64,000 nucleotides of DNA from Paenibacillus sp. FSL H7-0331 (GCF_001956045.1 NZ_MRTH01000018.1:62001-126000); one strand, 5' to 3'; positions 43,769-52,502 are shown, numbered from the stretch's first letter. The notes: a model not told the origin generated them from the sequence alone. Numbers and translations are program-made.

Positions 43769-45555
43769 CGTATCCATGCTCCTTTTAATCCCGTCGGGAT
43801 CGATTCGGTAATTTCAAGCGGGATCGTCAGCGTAATCCTCGTTGCCTGGTTCGGTACGCTCGTCAATTGCAGCTGAGCCTCATTGTGGTAATAAAGCAGC
43901 AGCCGGTGGTATACATTGCGCAGTGCGTAGCTCGTGCGGGTCTGTGTAGGATCAGTCACCCCGCGGTACACCAATTCTGCATCCATTCCAGCTCCATTAT
44001 CAGTCACGATGATCACCAGCTTATCATCCTGCTGAGTAACCCTGATTGCGATTGTGCCCCCACCCTGTCTGTTTTTAAAGCCATGGAGAATCGAATTTTC
44101 CACCAAAGGCTGGAGCAGCAGCTTTAGAACGGGAAGGCGCAGTAATCCATTATCCTCGCATTCAACTGAATAATCGAAGGTCCCTGGGTAGCACTTGGTT
44201 TGCAGCCGCAAATATTCGGTCACATGATTAAGTTCCTTCTCCAGCGTCGTAATCTCCATGCCATTGTTAAGACCCAGCTTGAACAAGCTTGATAACGACA
44301 AAATCATTTCCTTCACATCGTCATTCTTATTCAGCTCTGCCTTCCAAAACATCGTATTCAGTGTATTGTATAAAAAATGCGGATCAATTTGCGCTTGTAG
44401 CGCTTTCACTTCTGCTTTGCGGCGTTCATTGCCCACTTCCTCCACCTCATGAATAAGCCCGCCAATTTCATCGAGCATCCGATTGAACTGGTAACCTACA
44501 TGGGACACTTCATCCTGATATGGACTATGGAAACGGACAGATAAATTATTTTGTCCCACCTGCTTGATCACTGCTTGCAGCATACGTAAAGGCTTCAACA
44601 AAAATCCGGTAAGCGCATTCGATAAAACCAACGCAATCACGGCACATCCCGCAATAATCAACAGGACGACCCACTTGATCGCGTTGATGTTAGAAAGTAA
44701 ATCGTCCTTCGACTGGACTCCAACCACCATCCAATCCGTCATGACCGACAATTTGGCGTAGGTGACCAAATAATCCTTGTCGTTTGCCGTATAATCAAAG
44801 TAACCCGATTTGCTTGCATTCAATTGATTCAAAAATAAAGGATCAGTCTGCCACGGAAGCTCCAACTGACTGCCGACAATCGGTTTCCCCTCGTTCGTAA
44901 TCAATTCATAATGCGTAAAAGAGCGCTTTATATCTTTGGTCAGATAGTCCATAATGACGCTGTCTTTAATATTGATCACAATATACATATTGCTGGCGGT
45001 CACATCGATATACGGTAAAGCCCTGATGACCATCGAAATAACCCTTTCATTTTCCATAAATAACGGATCCTCGTGGCTTTCTACAAATAGCACACCTTCC
45101 TTCTCCTGCAGACGTTTGTACAGAGACGTATCCGTAAAAGGAGTTGTCGTACGATGCTGATTTGTAGGGTAGAAATCCCCTATCGGTGTTGAAAAAAGTA
45201 CAGAATCGATAATTGGCTCGTTCATTTTCATTTGGTCAAACACATTTTGCAAGGCATTCAGATCAAAGTAATAGTTCCCCTGCTGTGCCAGGTTGGCATC
45301 CTTGACCGTGTTCTTGAACGAATCATTGAACATAAGCGCCAGTACGACCACCAAAATATTTTTGAGCTTCTCGTCTACGGCCTGCGACGATTTACTGATC
45401 GTGGTCTGGCTGTTTTCAAAAGCGTTTTTTTGCATGGCCGAAGCTGCGATATAGTAGGTTGCAATCCCTGTAGCCATGATCGACAGCACAATCAGACACA
45501 CGAACGAAACCCAAATCCGCTTGCGAAACGATTGTTTATACATCAGTTGCTTCAC
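43765..45555 (-). CDS. Sensor histidine kinase (YesM family), cassette B
   Basis: A 596-residue membrane kinase. The first membrane segment (about residues 14-36, IWVSFVCLIVLSIMATGIATYY) is followed by an extracellular region of about 250 residues, a second segment (WVVLLIIAGCAVIALVLSNAL) and a HAMP linker. The His_kinase motif QIDPHFLYNTLNTMF and ATP-binding segments PLVENSILHGFKNR and VTDNGAGMDAE complete it. The start is a GTG at 45555 with GGAAGGGG 7 nt upstream. ATG 45543 is an alternative, and the frame runs on to 45621. Its sensor region differs from cassette A's, so the two may respond to different ligands. Confidence 0.9.
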   Translation of the reverse strand: MKQLMYKQSFRKRIWVSFVCLIVLSIMATGIATYYIAASAMQKNAFENSQTTISKSSQAVDEKLKNILVVVLALMFNDSFKNTVKDANLAQQGNYYFDLNALQNVFDQMKMNEPIIDSVLFSTPIGDFYPTNQHRTTTPFTDTSLYKRLQEKEGVLFVESHEDPLFMENERVISMVIRALPYIDVTASNMYIVINIKDSVIMDYLTKDIKRSFTHYELITNEGKPIVGSQLELPWQTDPLFLNQLNASKSGYFDYTANDKDYLVTYAKLSVMTDWMVVGVQSKDDLLSNINAIKWVVLLIIAGCAVIALVLSNALTGFLLKPLRMLQAVIKQVGQNNLSVRFHSPYQDEVSHVGYQFNRMLDEIGGLIHEVEEVGNERRKAEVKALQAQIDPHFLYNTLNTMFWKAELNKNDDVKEMILSLSSLFKLGLNNGMEITTLEKELNHVTEYLRLQTKCYPGTFDYSVECEDNGLLRLPVLKLLLQPLVENSILHGFKNRQGGGTIAIRVTQQDDKLVIIVTDNGAGMDAELVYRGVTDPTQTRTSYALRNVYHRLLLYYHNEAQLQLTSVPNQATRITLTIPLEITESIPTGLKGAWIR

Positions 45556-45673
45556 ACAAGTGCCCCTTCCAGATGGATATCCCAACAAGTCAATCAGCTG
45601 CTTTCCGAGCGTTCGGCCCATTACCTTTCCTTATCTTACCAAAATGGCAAGTACCTTGGTATATTCCCTACAT

Positions 45674-45697
45674 AAAAAAGAGCCTCGCATTGGAGGC
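45674..45697 (-). terminator. Terminator of the methyltransferase gene
   Basis: GCCTC/GAGGC stem with a 6-nt loop, followed on the minus strand by CTTTTTTATG. It lies 71 bp after the methyltransferase stop. Confidence 0.75.
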
Positions 45698-45768
45698 CCA
45701 GACTGTTGAGATCCTGTGAGATCACAAATCGATGCTGGCTTTAGCTGGAACAACAGATATTTTCATAT

Positions 45769-46551
45769 TTACAATGGACGAATCGCTTGAAAATAAACAG
45801 CTTCACCTGTAAAACTCGATAGCCCGCCTGATTCATCGGTTTGAATGGAAAAGAACTCCTGGAAATCCTGCGGAACTTGCAGCATCTTTGCCTCTAACGA
45901 AGCTATTTCCTCTTTTGGAAGCCCGGATCGTTCGCACCAGTCTTGAAACTGGAAAGGTTTGGGGAAACAAACGAGCATCTCTATGCGGAAACCTATGGTT
46001 TCCAGGAGATTGATCCATTCTGACTTTTTCCACACCCGAACATGGCTGGGGTCTCTTTGCTTTTCTATCTCATTGTAAAATTGATCGTATTGATCTAGTT
46101 GGGGAGCTACATTGTCAATTAGCAGCAGCTTGCCACCCGGCTTGACGACTCGGAACGCTTCTTCAGCGAAAGCAGGGATATTTGGAAAATGATGCGCCGC
46201 AATCCTGCACGTAACGAGCTCGAAGGAAGCATCAAGAAAAGGAAGCTGCTCGGCATCTCCCTTAACAAATTCGACATTTGAATGACCGTTCCCACGGATA
46301 AATTCGGCGGCATTCGTTAACATTTCTTCGGTCAAATCATAGGCTGTCACACGATGAACCAAAGGGGCAAGAGCGTTGGCTACGTGCCCACCACCCGTCG
46401 CAATGTCAAGCACATCCATATTCGTATCGGCTTTGGATAATGAGACGAGCAACGACAAATCTTCGCCTTTGGCATGACGATTACTTGTGACATATTTACT
46501 GGCGTTTTTAGCAAATTGCTTCTGCACTTGATCTTTAATCGAATCTTCCAT
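45769..46551 (-). CDS. Class I SAM-dependent methyltransferase (UbiE-like)
   Basis: A 260-residue methyltransferase. The SAM-binding Rossmann motifs are VLDIATGGGHVANAL (motif I, about residues 45-59), the acidic end of strand 2 (AYDLTEEML), VKGDAEQLPFLDASFELVTC (motifs II/III) and VKPGGKLLLID. This pattern is of the UbiE/COQ5 type (Methyltransf_11). The acceptor is unknown. AGGAGG lies 8 nt before the ATG. A strong 19-bp dyad (46598-46616) lies between it and the divergent AraC gene. It is transcribed alone. Confidence 0.9.
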   Translation of the reverse strand: MEDSIKDQVQKQFAKNASKYVTSNRHAKGEDLSLLVSLSKADTNMDVLDIATGGGHVANALAPLVHRVTAYDLTEEMLTNAAEFIRGNGHSNVEFVKGDAEQLPFLDASFELVTCRIAAHHFPNIPAFAEEAFRVVKPGGKLLLIDNVAPQLDQYDQFYNEIEKQRDPSHVRVWKKSEWINLLETIGFRIEMLVCFPKPFQFQDWCERSGLPKEEIASLEAKMLQVPQDFQEFFSIQTDESGGLSSFTGEAVYFQAIRPL

Positions 46552-46597
46552 CGTAGTTTCCTCCTAGTTTACAGTTCAGAGATTCCGAATTGCATGT

Positions 46598-46616
46598 GTT
46601 TCATTTAATGAAACAT
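46598..46616. promoter_or_regulatory. Dyad operator candidate upstream of the methyltransferase
   Basis: TGTTTCATT and AATGAAACA flank a single T, giving a 9-1-9 perfect dyad 47 bp before the methyltransferase start. It is a likely regulator-binding site. Confidence 0.55.
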
Positions 46617-46779
46617 GATATCGTATTGTGAAACTAAATTAAATTTACCATACATTCTTGGAGCTGTAAATAGGAGGAGACCGTGCATCCGTCGCCCTCC
46701 CTTCCTTCTCCACAATCGGATGCGGGGATGGTTATTAGGTTTGTGGAGAAGCTAAGCCAATCTCTTCTTATCCTGAAAT

Positions 46780-47703
46780 ATGATATCATTAGATCATACT
46801 GCTCAGATGGGGGGACGTTGGGTGCAAGTTCAATTGCATACTCTTTTTCGGCCAAAACAAGCAAGCGGCAGAGTGGCAACCAACCGATATATGGAAATCT
46901 CGCCTTCCCTGCTGCTAGCTCCTTATGTGTCCTGCTATTGGTTGTCCGAACCGCTAAGGCAAGATCAGGATTGGTACCATCCATTCAAATTACAGCATGA
47001 AGAAGCAATCGACAGGGTTTTGCCGGATGGCTGCAATGATATTATATTTGAGCACGATCTTAAGCGTAATCAATTTAGAACTCGGTATTCGGGATTCTTT
47101 GAGGGGTCCTTTACAATTACCTATGATCAGCAGCATCCCGTTCGAAAGTTCGGCGTACGATTTTTTCCAGGTGGGGCCCATGCATTGTTAGGCGTTCCAC
47201 TGCATGAATTTGCTAATTCTCTAGTGGATATAGACTTGGTTTGGCCCGGGATGCATAATGAAATCGGATACCGGATGTTCGAAGAACCATCTCTCTATAA
47301 AAGGGTTCAGATCATGGAACAATACCTGCTCTCTTGCATGCAGACCCATAAATCGATGAACGACAGCCTTATCCATAATTTGCTTCATCACATATTTGTA
47401 ACCAAAGGAAAAACGAGTGTACAGGAATTAGCCAACAAAGAAGTGATTAGTGCACGGCAAATGAACCGCATCTTTTATCAATGGATCGGAACCAGCCCAA
47501 AGAAATTTTGCGATGTAGTACGGTTTCAAGCAATTATTGATGCCATACAGAGCCCGCGAAAGATAGATGGAGCTTCGCTTGCCTTAAACCACGGGCATTT
47601 CGATCAAGCGCATATGATACGAGATTTCAAACGATTTTACGGTGAATCACCACTTGTTGCGGCCAGAGAGTTTGGAAGCATGTCCGATTTTTACAATCCT
47701 TAG
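46780..47703 (+). CDS. AraC-family transcriptional regulator
   Basis: A 307-residue regulator. The N-terminal 200 residues carry ISPSLLLAPYVSCYWLSEP and VLPDGCNDIIFEHD, the pattern of AraC proteins with a DUF6597-like sensor domain. The C-terminal 100 residues are the DNA-binding part (VQELANKEVISARQMNRIFYQWIGTSPKKF and FDQAHMIRDFKRFYGESP). The second half-site helix is well conserved. The start is uncertain, since no strong ribosome site precedes ATG 46780. It is followed 61 bp later by a VOC gene that it may regulate. Confidence 0.85.
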   Translation: MISLDHTAQMGGRWVQVQLHTLFRPKQASGRVATNRYMEISPSLLLAPYVSCYWLSEPLRQDQDWYHPFKLQHEEAIDRVLPDGCNDIIFEHDLKRNQFRTRYSGFFEGSFTITYDQQHPVRKFGVRFFPGGAHALLGVPLHEFANSLVDIDLVWPGMHNEIGYRMFEEPSLYKRVQIMEQYLLSCMQTHKSMNDSLIHNLLHHIFVTKGKTSVQELANKEVISARQMNRIFYQWIGTSPKKFCDVVRFQAIIDAIQSPRKIDGASLALNHGHFDQAHMIRDFKRFYGESPLVAAREFGSMSDFYNP

Positions 47704-47764
47704 TGCTTAAAGAACGTTAAAATAATAAAGTGAGCTGTGAATAAACGAAAAAGGAGGCATTATT

Positions 47765-48187
47765 TTGAAACCACGTATTACGGTGCTTACACTGGGTGTA
47801 GATGATCTGGAAAGATCGTTAAAATTTTATCGCGATGGTCTCGGGCTACCGACAAAAGGGATTATCGGCACAGAGTTTGAGCATGGGGCTGTTGCTTTTT
47901 TTGACTTGGAATCAGGGCTAAAGCTTGCAATTTGGAATCGCAAGGATCTCGCACATGACGCTAGTATTACTCAGACTGGATCAAGCGCTACTGAATTTAC
48001 TATCGGACACAATGTAAGCAGTAAAGAAGAAGTGGATACGGTGATGGAGGAGATCAAAAAGGCTGGTGCTACAATAACAGTCCCTGCACATGACACTTTT
48101 TGGGGAGGGTACTCCGGCTACTTTCAAGACCCGGATGGTCATTTGTGGGAAGTCGTCTGGAATCCAGAGTGGGAAGTTACCGGATAA
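47765..48187 (+). CDS. VOC-superfamily (glyoxalase/bleomycin-resistance-like) protein
   Basis: A 140-residue two-module VOC-fold protein. The first module has the typical LGVDDLERSLKFYRDGLGL, and the second ends in GYSGYFQDPDGHLWEVVWNPEW, with the metal-binding His/Glu. It may bind or modify a small molecule, for example in drug resistance or detoxification. The start is TTG 47765, with AAGGAGG 8 nt upstream. It is placed behind the AraC regulator, which suggests one transcription unit. A terminator follows. Confidence 0.88.
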   Translation: MKPRITVLTLGVDDLERSLKFYRDGLGLPTKGIIGTEFEHGAVAFFDLESGLKLAIWNRKDLAHDASITQTGSSATEFTIGHNVSSKEEVDTVMEEIKKAGATITVPAHDTFWGGYSGYFQDPDGHLWEVVWNPEWEVTG

Positions 48188-48207
48188 GAACTAATCATTT
48201 TAAAAGA

Positions 48208-48234
48208 AGAACTCTCCACATCGGAGGGTTCTTT
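48208..48234 (+). terminator. Terminator after the VOC gene
   Basis: 10-bp stem AGAACTCTCC/GGAGGGTTCT with one wobble and a 5-nt loop, then TTTG. Located 21 bp after the VOC stop. Confidence 0.75.
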
Positions 48235-48267
48235 GTCACTTTAACAAATTCGACACGGAACACGATG

Positions 48268-49056
48268 TTAAATGCTGCCGCTGTCTTCTTGAGAGGCTGC
48301 CATGCTCTTGTAAAATACATTAAATTCTTGCCAAGATGTTTTATGGTACGCTTCTAATACGCCATACAAGACAATGTCCTCTTTATCGACTTCTTTATAA
48401 GGAAGCAATATTTCAACGTCCGAATGAAAAGGAAAATAGGTTAATTCGATGGTATCCTTCGTTCTCCATCTGACTTGTGATTTATTATTAGGGTCGATTG
48501 TATAATTGAGGCCCTGTGAAAACCATTCGTATTGATCTGTTGGTGTTCCCGGTTGCTGCATACACAAAAATAAGGATAGTTCATCACAAATAAGCAGCGC
48601 TCTTAAGTGCTTTTGTAATGGCAACGATAGCTCGTCATCAATATTCAGAAGTTTCTTAAGTGTCTTTTGTCTTAAATATTCCATGTTTAAATATTCCTGA
48701 ACGTCCTTTTGTTTGATTCTTTCAAATAAAGTCGTATATAAGAGACTGCATAACAAAGCCGAATATTGGCTTACTTCTTGAATTTCATCAATTCCCTTTT
48801 TGTAAAATACAAACCTTGGTTTAAGCGGAAAATCACGAAACGAATACGGTTTATGTTCGGCATCATTCCAAAATGGTGCAGAATCTAAATCAATCCAGCC
48901 TCTATCGTGTTGATAAGCCGCATAAATAAACTCATCATGTTGTGCTTTATCAATAATAAAATCGTTTTTGAATTCGGATGCAAGCTTCCCGGAAACATGC
49001 GCATGATCATGTTGGGTAATCATGACAAAAGCATTTTGTTTTTCATAGACGATCAT
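48268..49056 (-). CDS. DUF3891-family protein
   Basis: A 262-residue protein of the DUF3891 family. The conserved ITQHDHAHVSGKLA and YAAYQHDRGWIDLD supply several His/Asp residues that look like a metal-binding site. LCDELSLFLC in the middle is also typical. These features resemble HD-type or haem-oxygenase-like helical folds, but the function is unknown. It is last in a three-gene operon (HTH regulator, PH-like protein, this gene). A site AAAGGATGG lies before the ATG. It is cytoplasmic, with no membrane segment. Confidence 0.8.
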   Translation of the reverse strand: MIVYEKQNAFVMITQHDHAHVSGKLASEFKNDFIIDKAQHDEFIYAAYQHDRGWIDLDSAPFWNDAEHKPYSFRDFPLKPRFVFYKKGIDEIQEVSQYSALLCSLLYTTLFERIKQKDVQEYLNMEYLRQKTLKKLLNIDDELSLPLQKHLRALLICDELSLFLCMQQPGTPTDQYEWFSQGLNYTIDPNNKSQVRWRTKDTIELTYFPFHSDVEILLPYKEVDKEDIVLYGVLEAYHKTSWQEFNVFYKSMAASQEDSGSI

Positions 49057-49078
49057 CGTAGGAAACCATCCTTTCTGT

Positions 49079-49435
49079 TTATAAATAACTACAATTTTTT
49101 GAAATAAGATCTACCAGTTCTTCGGGAGCTTGGCTCTGTATGACCACTTTGTCAAATTCACTATCTTTCAAATCGAGCATGACTACTTGAGTAGAATCGT
49201 GAAAGGATAAAAAATATTTTTGTCCCTTATGCAGGAAATTACCCGCTTTGTAACCGTATGGAACAGAAATACCGGCTCTTTTTACAGCTCCCCACGGAAA
49301 ATCAAAATTTCCGGTTTGTACGTTTTTAATTGAAGCGTAAGGAATCTTTATCTCTTTTCTTAAACTGGCAAGCGCCGTCCAGCCTGTAATTTTCAATACG
49401 ACCTCGTGGTTCTCTAAAATAACTTGAACACTCAT
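49079..49435 (-). CDS. Small PH-domain-like hypothetical protein
   Basis: A 118-residue protein. Its pattern of beta-strands followed by a C-terminal helix (about residues 95-115) and the segment IKIPYASIKNVQTGNFDFP fit bacterial PH-like domains. No family name is certain. GAGGAGAG 8 nt upstream selects ATG 49435, rather than the frame start at 49459. It lies between the regulator and the DUF3891 gene in one operon, with 22 bp to the next start. Function unknown. Confidence 0.72.
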   Translation of the reverse strand: MSVQVILENHEVVLKITGWTALASLRKEIKIPYASIKNVQTGNFDFPWGAVKRAGISVPYGYKAGNFLHKGQKYFLSFHDSTQVVMLDLKDSEFDKVVIQSQAPEELVDLISKNCSYL

Positions 49436-49483
49436 CTTATATTCTCTCCTCTTTATCATGTTGAGATTTGTGATTGTCTAAGA

Positions 49484-50011
49484 TTACTTTTGTGGAACAA
49501 ACATGCCGGCAAAAATTCTGGTGGTGCGTTCGGGCGTCTTTTCATGCTGATAGACTTTCTCCATACAACTATTAATAGTCAGAACCAACTCCTGAAATTC
49601 TTCATCTGTCAGATGCAACGGTGTTTGCCAATAAGCAAAGCCTTCTTGCTTATACTGACCCGGCGGCGTTTCCAGCAAATAAGAGGTCACTTGCTGAAGC
49701 AGATTCGTATGATATACCGAAAAGTGATGCATATGGTCTTCCTGTGACGTCATTTCAACTTCGTTTTCTGGAATATCTAAGGTTTCTTTCTTAACGGAAA
49801 ATATACGTTCCTCCGTGCCTGAAACTTTTTGGGTATCGACGACCTCAACATGATTCTCCTCAAGTAAAAGTCTCATATGTCGATATAAAGTGGCTTGAGG
49901 GATATCGCCCAGTGCTTCAGCAAGCTGTGCAATTGTCAAAGGTTTGCCGAGCAGTAATTTCTGTACAATCCGCATACGAATCGGGTGAAGAAGCAAATTC
50001 ATTTTATTCAT
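49484..50011 (-). CDS. Winged-helix transcriptional regulator (HTH_20/ArsR-like)
   Basis: A 175-residue regulator. The N-terminal winged helix is LLHPIRMRIVQKLLLGKPLTIAQLAEALGDIPQATLYRHMRLLLEENHVEVV, read in pieces around residues 5-57. The C-terminal part (about 90-165) is helical and ends in TTRIFAGMFVPQK, similar to YdfF/HTH_20-type regulators. GGAGG 8 nt upstream sets ATG 50011 (the frame runs to 50026). An ATTATCATT dyad 22 bp upstream is the probable self-operator. It heads the PH-like/DUF3891 operon and probably controls it. Confidence 0.85.
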   Translation of the reverse strand: MNKMNLLLHPIRMRIVQKLLLGKPLTIAQLAEALGDIPQATLYRHMRLLLEENHVEVVDTQKVSGTEERIFSVKKETLDIPENEVEMTSQEDHMHHFSVYHTNLLQQVTSYLLETPPGQYKQEGFAYWQTPLHLTDEEFQELVLTINSCMEKVYQHEKTPERTTRIFAGMFVPQK

Positions 50012-50032
50012 TTTGACTTCCTCCAATAAATC

Positions 50033-50056
50033 ATTATCATTTTATATAATGATAAT
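50033..50056 (-). promoter_or_regulatory. Operator candidate ahead of the HTH/PH/DUF3891 operon
   Basis: Perfect 9-bp arms ATTATCATT and AATGATAAT around a 6-bp AT-only centre that could include the -10 box. This is the size expected for a winged-helix dimer. Confidence 0.6.
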
Positions 50057-50141
50057 AATATACTTTTCACAATAACACAAGTTTTATGTGCCCATAGGAA
50101 CAACACCTCCTTTATCATGCAAAAACATCCAAAATTAACCT

Positions 50142-50178
50142 AAAACAGGCTGCCTGTTTTACAATTAGCGGCAGCCTG
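50142..50178 (-). terminator. Terminator of the MDR dehydrogenase pair
   Basis: 9-bp GC-rich stem CAGGCTGCC (50146-50154) with GGCAGCCTG (50170-50178), then TTTTAGG on the minus strand. It starts 42 bp after the stop of the last gene. A smaller overlapping hairpin AAAACAGG/CCTGTTTT is also possible. Confidence 0.75.
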
Positions 50179-50219
50179 CGTCTTAATTTTGTCCCTAAGG
50201 CACCTTATTTTACGAGCTT

Positions 50220-51212
50220 CTACCATTCTAGGATAACTCCCAGACTCGGCTCGCTCTTGTCAACAATCAACTGCCATGCTTCGTCAGCACGATTCACGGG
50301 AAAGCGATGTGTTACGAGGGAACCCGTCTGCAGCCATTGGTCACGAATCCCATCGCGAGTTGCGTCCATACGCTCCTTAGTCCATCCAGCAGGTGCGTGC
50401 AGTGTTATTTCTTTGTCGCGGAGCTTCTGGATATCAATCTTTCCTGAAGATCCGTAAAAACCTGCCGAAACAAAATGAGCGTTACGTCTAAAGTGCGGCA
50501 AACATCCCTCGACGGCATTCAAATCACCTACTGTATCCACCAGTACAGCGATTCGGTCAGTACCAGTAAAATCGCTTACAGCATCCATGGGTGAGTGGGA
50601 TCTCGTATTAACGCCAACTGTCTTTTCCGGCAAATACCGCAGACGATCATCGTGACGCCCCAAGACCAACACCCGAGCTCCGCGATTCAGCAGCGTTTGC
50701 GCTGTCCAATGGCCTACGAGGCCATCCCCGATAACGATGGCACAGTCGCCATCCCTTACAGGTGCCCGCATACCGCAGTTATACCCGACCTGGGTCAGAA
50801 CAAGACCGCTATAATCGATGGAGCTCGCCCCTTCAGGCAGCTTCCACACCTGATCCGCAGCAGTCACTGCTGGGCTAATATGGCCACCGTATGGGTTAAA
50901 CATGCCTGACACTCTACTAATGGTAGCAAATACACGGTCACCGACCTGAAATCCCGACACCTCGGAACCCACTTGCCGGATTACACCTACCTTCTGATAT
51001 CCGGCAACAATCGGGAAGGGCCAGGCTGCATTCGAATGGTAAGGTGTATCCCCGGCGATGCGTTCCCCGCGCAGATAGGACGATTCGGTCCCATTACTGA
51101 TCCAGGAAAGCTCCACATCGATGACAATCTCATCATGACGCGGTTCCGGAATTTCCACCTCCTGAACAGATACCTTCAATCGATCCGTAAAAACAACTGC
51201 TTTTCCTATCAT
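50220..51212 (-). CDS. MDR-family dehydrogenase lacking the usual catalytic zinc ligands
   Basis: A 330-residue medium-chain dehydrogenase/reductase. The NAD(P) fold starts at CAIVIGDGLVGHWTAQTL. The N-terminal catalytic domain has SWISNGTESSYLRGE where zinc enzymes have a Cys, and GYQKVGV where they have GHE, so Cys, His and Glu are all replaced. The SxxSxGTE pattern resembles the BchC-like branch of MDR proteins. It overlaps the upstream MDR gene by 4 nt, so the two are translated together. It may oxidise a polyol or sugar acid, but this is not supported directly. Confidence 0.85.
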   Translation of the reverse strand: MIGKAVVFTDRLKVSVQEVEIPEPRHDEIVIDVELSWISNGTESSYLRGERIAGDTPYHSNAAWPFPIVAGYQKVGVIRQVGSEVSGFQVGDRVFATISRVSGMFNPYGGHISPAVTAADQVWKLPEGASSIDYSGLVLTQVGYNCGMRAPVRDGDCAIVIGDGLVGHWTAQTLLNRGARVLVLGRHDDRLRYLPEKTVGVNTRSHSPMDAVSDFTGTDRIAVLVDTVGDLNAVEGCLPHFRRNAHFVSAGFYGSSGKIDIQKLRDKEITLHAPAGWTKERMDATRDGIRDQWLQTGSLVTHRFPVNRADEAWQLIVDKSEPSLGVILEW

Positions 51213-52213
51213 TGGTCTACCCCTCTCTGGTTGCCATCCCCAAGTCCATCGGAGACAAAGTCAGTACCCGGATAAAAATGCACTTTAATCGCGGTTTGTG
51301 ATTTCAACAATTCAACCGCTTCCTGATACTGTGTGAATGGAACATGATGCGTTTGAATACACTCCATGTTCAGGCCTTTACTGGCCACAGCATCGATCAA
51401 CAATTCCCGATCACGCTCATTGAAACGACGGTATTGATAAGATTCTAGCTTCATGCCTTTGAACCACAAATGATCCTCGTACTGCACCGTACCTTTCAAA
51501 ACGCCGAAAACAACGACATGTTGATCGACGATACGAAGCAGATTTTGCACGGACGGAGCCGCGCCCACGCAGTCGTATCCAAGATCAAAACGCCGACTGC
51601 CAAGCTCGTCGGGGTGCACAGCTTCACCGATTCCAAGTTCGTTCACATACCGGATGCGCTGTTCGTTCAGATCGACACCAATGATTTCAGAGGCACCCCA
51701 GATTCGCACCATTTGCAACGCAAGAATACCGGCTGGCCCGAGACCAGAGACAACTATCGATTTGCCGCGCAAATCGCCGAGTTGCAAGAGCCCGATCATA
51801 ACGCATTTCAGCAGTTCGAACGATACAGCCTGTTTGAACGAGATCGAATCCGGCAGCTTGATCAGCTCATGTTCACGGTAACATAAATATTCGGCATAAG
51901 CACCATTTCCTGCTATATGCTCAAGCGACGCGACGCGGTCACCCACTTGATAGCCTACCACACCGCTGCCTACCGCTTTTACAATACCTGCCGCTTCATG
52001 TCCCGGCCATCCAGGTGGAAGAGGATACTCGAGAGCTTTGGAGGCATCAAACATATGCTTTCCACCCAACATACTCAAGTCCCAACGTGGACACGTAGCT
52101 ACGATTTCAATTTCCACCAATATTTCATGATCCTTGACTTGAGGCACATCCGCATTAATGATTGTATACTCAACGGGGCCGACAATTTGCAGCATTTTCA
52201 TTTTCGTTCTCAT
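51209..52213 (-). CDS. Zinc-type alcohol dehydrogenase (MDR family)
   Basis: A 334-residue MDR dehydrogenase. Likely catalytic zinc ligands are the Cys in VATCPRWDLSML and the His-Glu of GWPGHEAAGIV. The structural-zinc four-Cys lobe of classical enzymes is missing. The cofactor motif is VVSGLGPAGILALQMVRIWGA. ATG 52213 has GAGGGAG 9 nt upstream and is preferred to the ATG at 52222. It precedes the zinc-less MDR gene with a 4-nt overlap, and a divergent AraC regulator lies 267 bp away. Substrate is probably a sugar alcohol or related compound. Confidence 0.88.
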   Translation of the reverse strand: MRTKMKMLQIVGPVEYTIINADVPQVKDHEILVEIEIVATCPRWDLSMLGGKHMFDASKALEYPLPPGWPGHEAAGIVKAVGSGVVGYQVGDRVASLEHIAGNGAYAEYLCYREHELIKLPDSISFKQAVSFELLKCVMIGLLQLGDLRGKSIVVSGLGPAGILALQMVRIWGASEIIGVDLNEQRIRYVNELGIGEAVHPDELGSRRFDLGYDCVGAAPSVQNLLRIVDQHVVVFGVLKGTVQYEDHLWFKGMKLESYQYRRFNERDRELLIDAVASKGLNMECIQTHHVPFTQYQEAVELLKSQTAIKVHFYPGTDFVSDGLGDGNQRGVDQ

Positions 52214-52433
52214 TGGTAGCATCTCCCTCTCTTATCGCTTGGATATGATACCAGCTTATAGGGAAACGCTGTCATTGTCTTTGCATAATGTATTTGACTT
52301 CCTGACTATTAGTATGAATTATTCCGTTATCTGATCGGTCTTCCCAGCTAGGGTTTGCACAAAATCGACTTTTCCACCTGTCAAGGTGATTCAAAGACGC
52401 TTTTTATATGGTAAAATTTAAGGAGATTACATC

Positions 52434-52502
52434 ATGAGCCATGGGGAATCAACTGGGCTCATGTTCAAGGAGAGCTGCCATGTATTTGCGCAAAATCGAT
52501 AA
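52434..52502 (+). CDS. Small upstream ORF (22 codons) overlapping the AraC start
   Basis: ATG 52434 has AAGGAG 8 nt upstream and encodes 22 residues (MSHGESTGLM... to ...VFAQNR), ending at TAA 52502. The AraC gene starts inside it at 52480 in another frame, with its own AAGGAG inside the small ORF. It may couple or limit translation of the regulator. No homologue is recognised. Confidence 0.45.
   Translation: MSHGESTGLMFKESCHVFAQNR

Noticed and set aside
50018..50042. Fur-box-like TGATAAT-ATT upstream of the HTH operon
   Set aside because: Only half of the Fur dyad matches. The 9-6-9 dyad at 50033 explains the sequence better.
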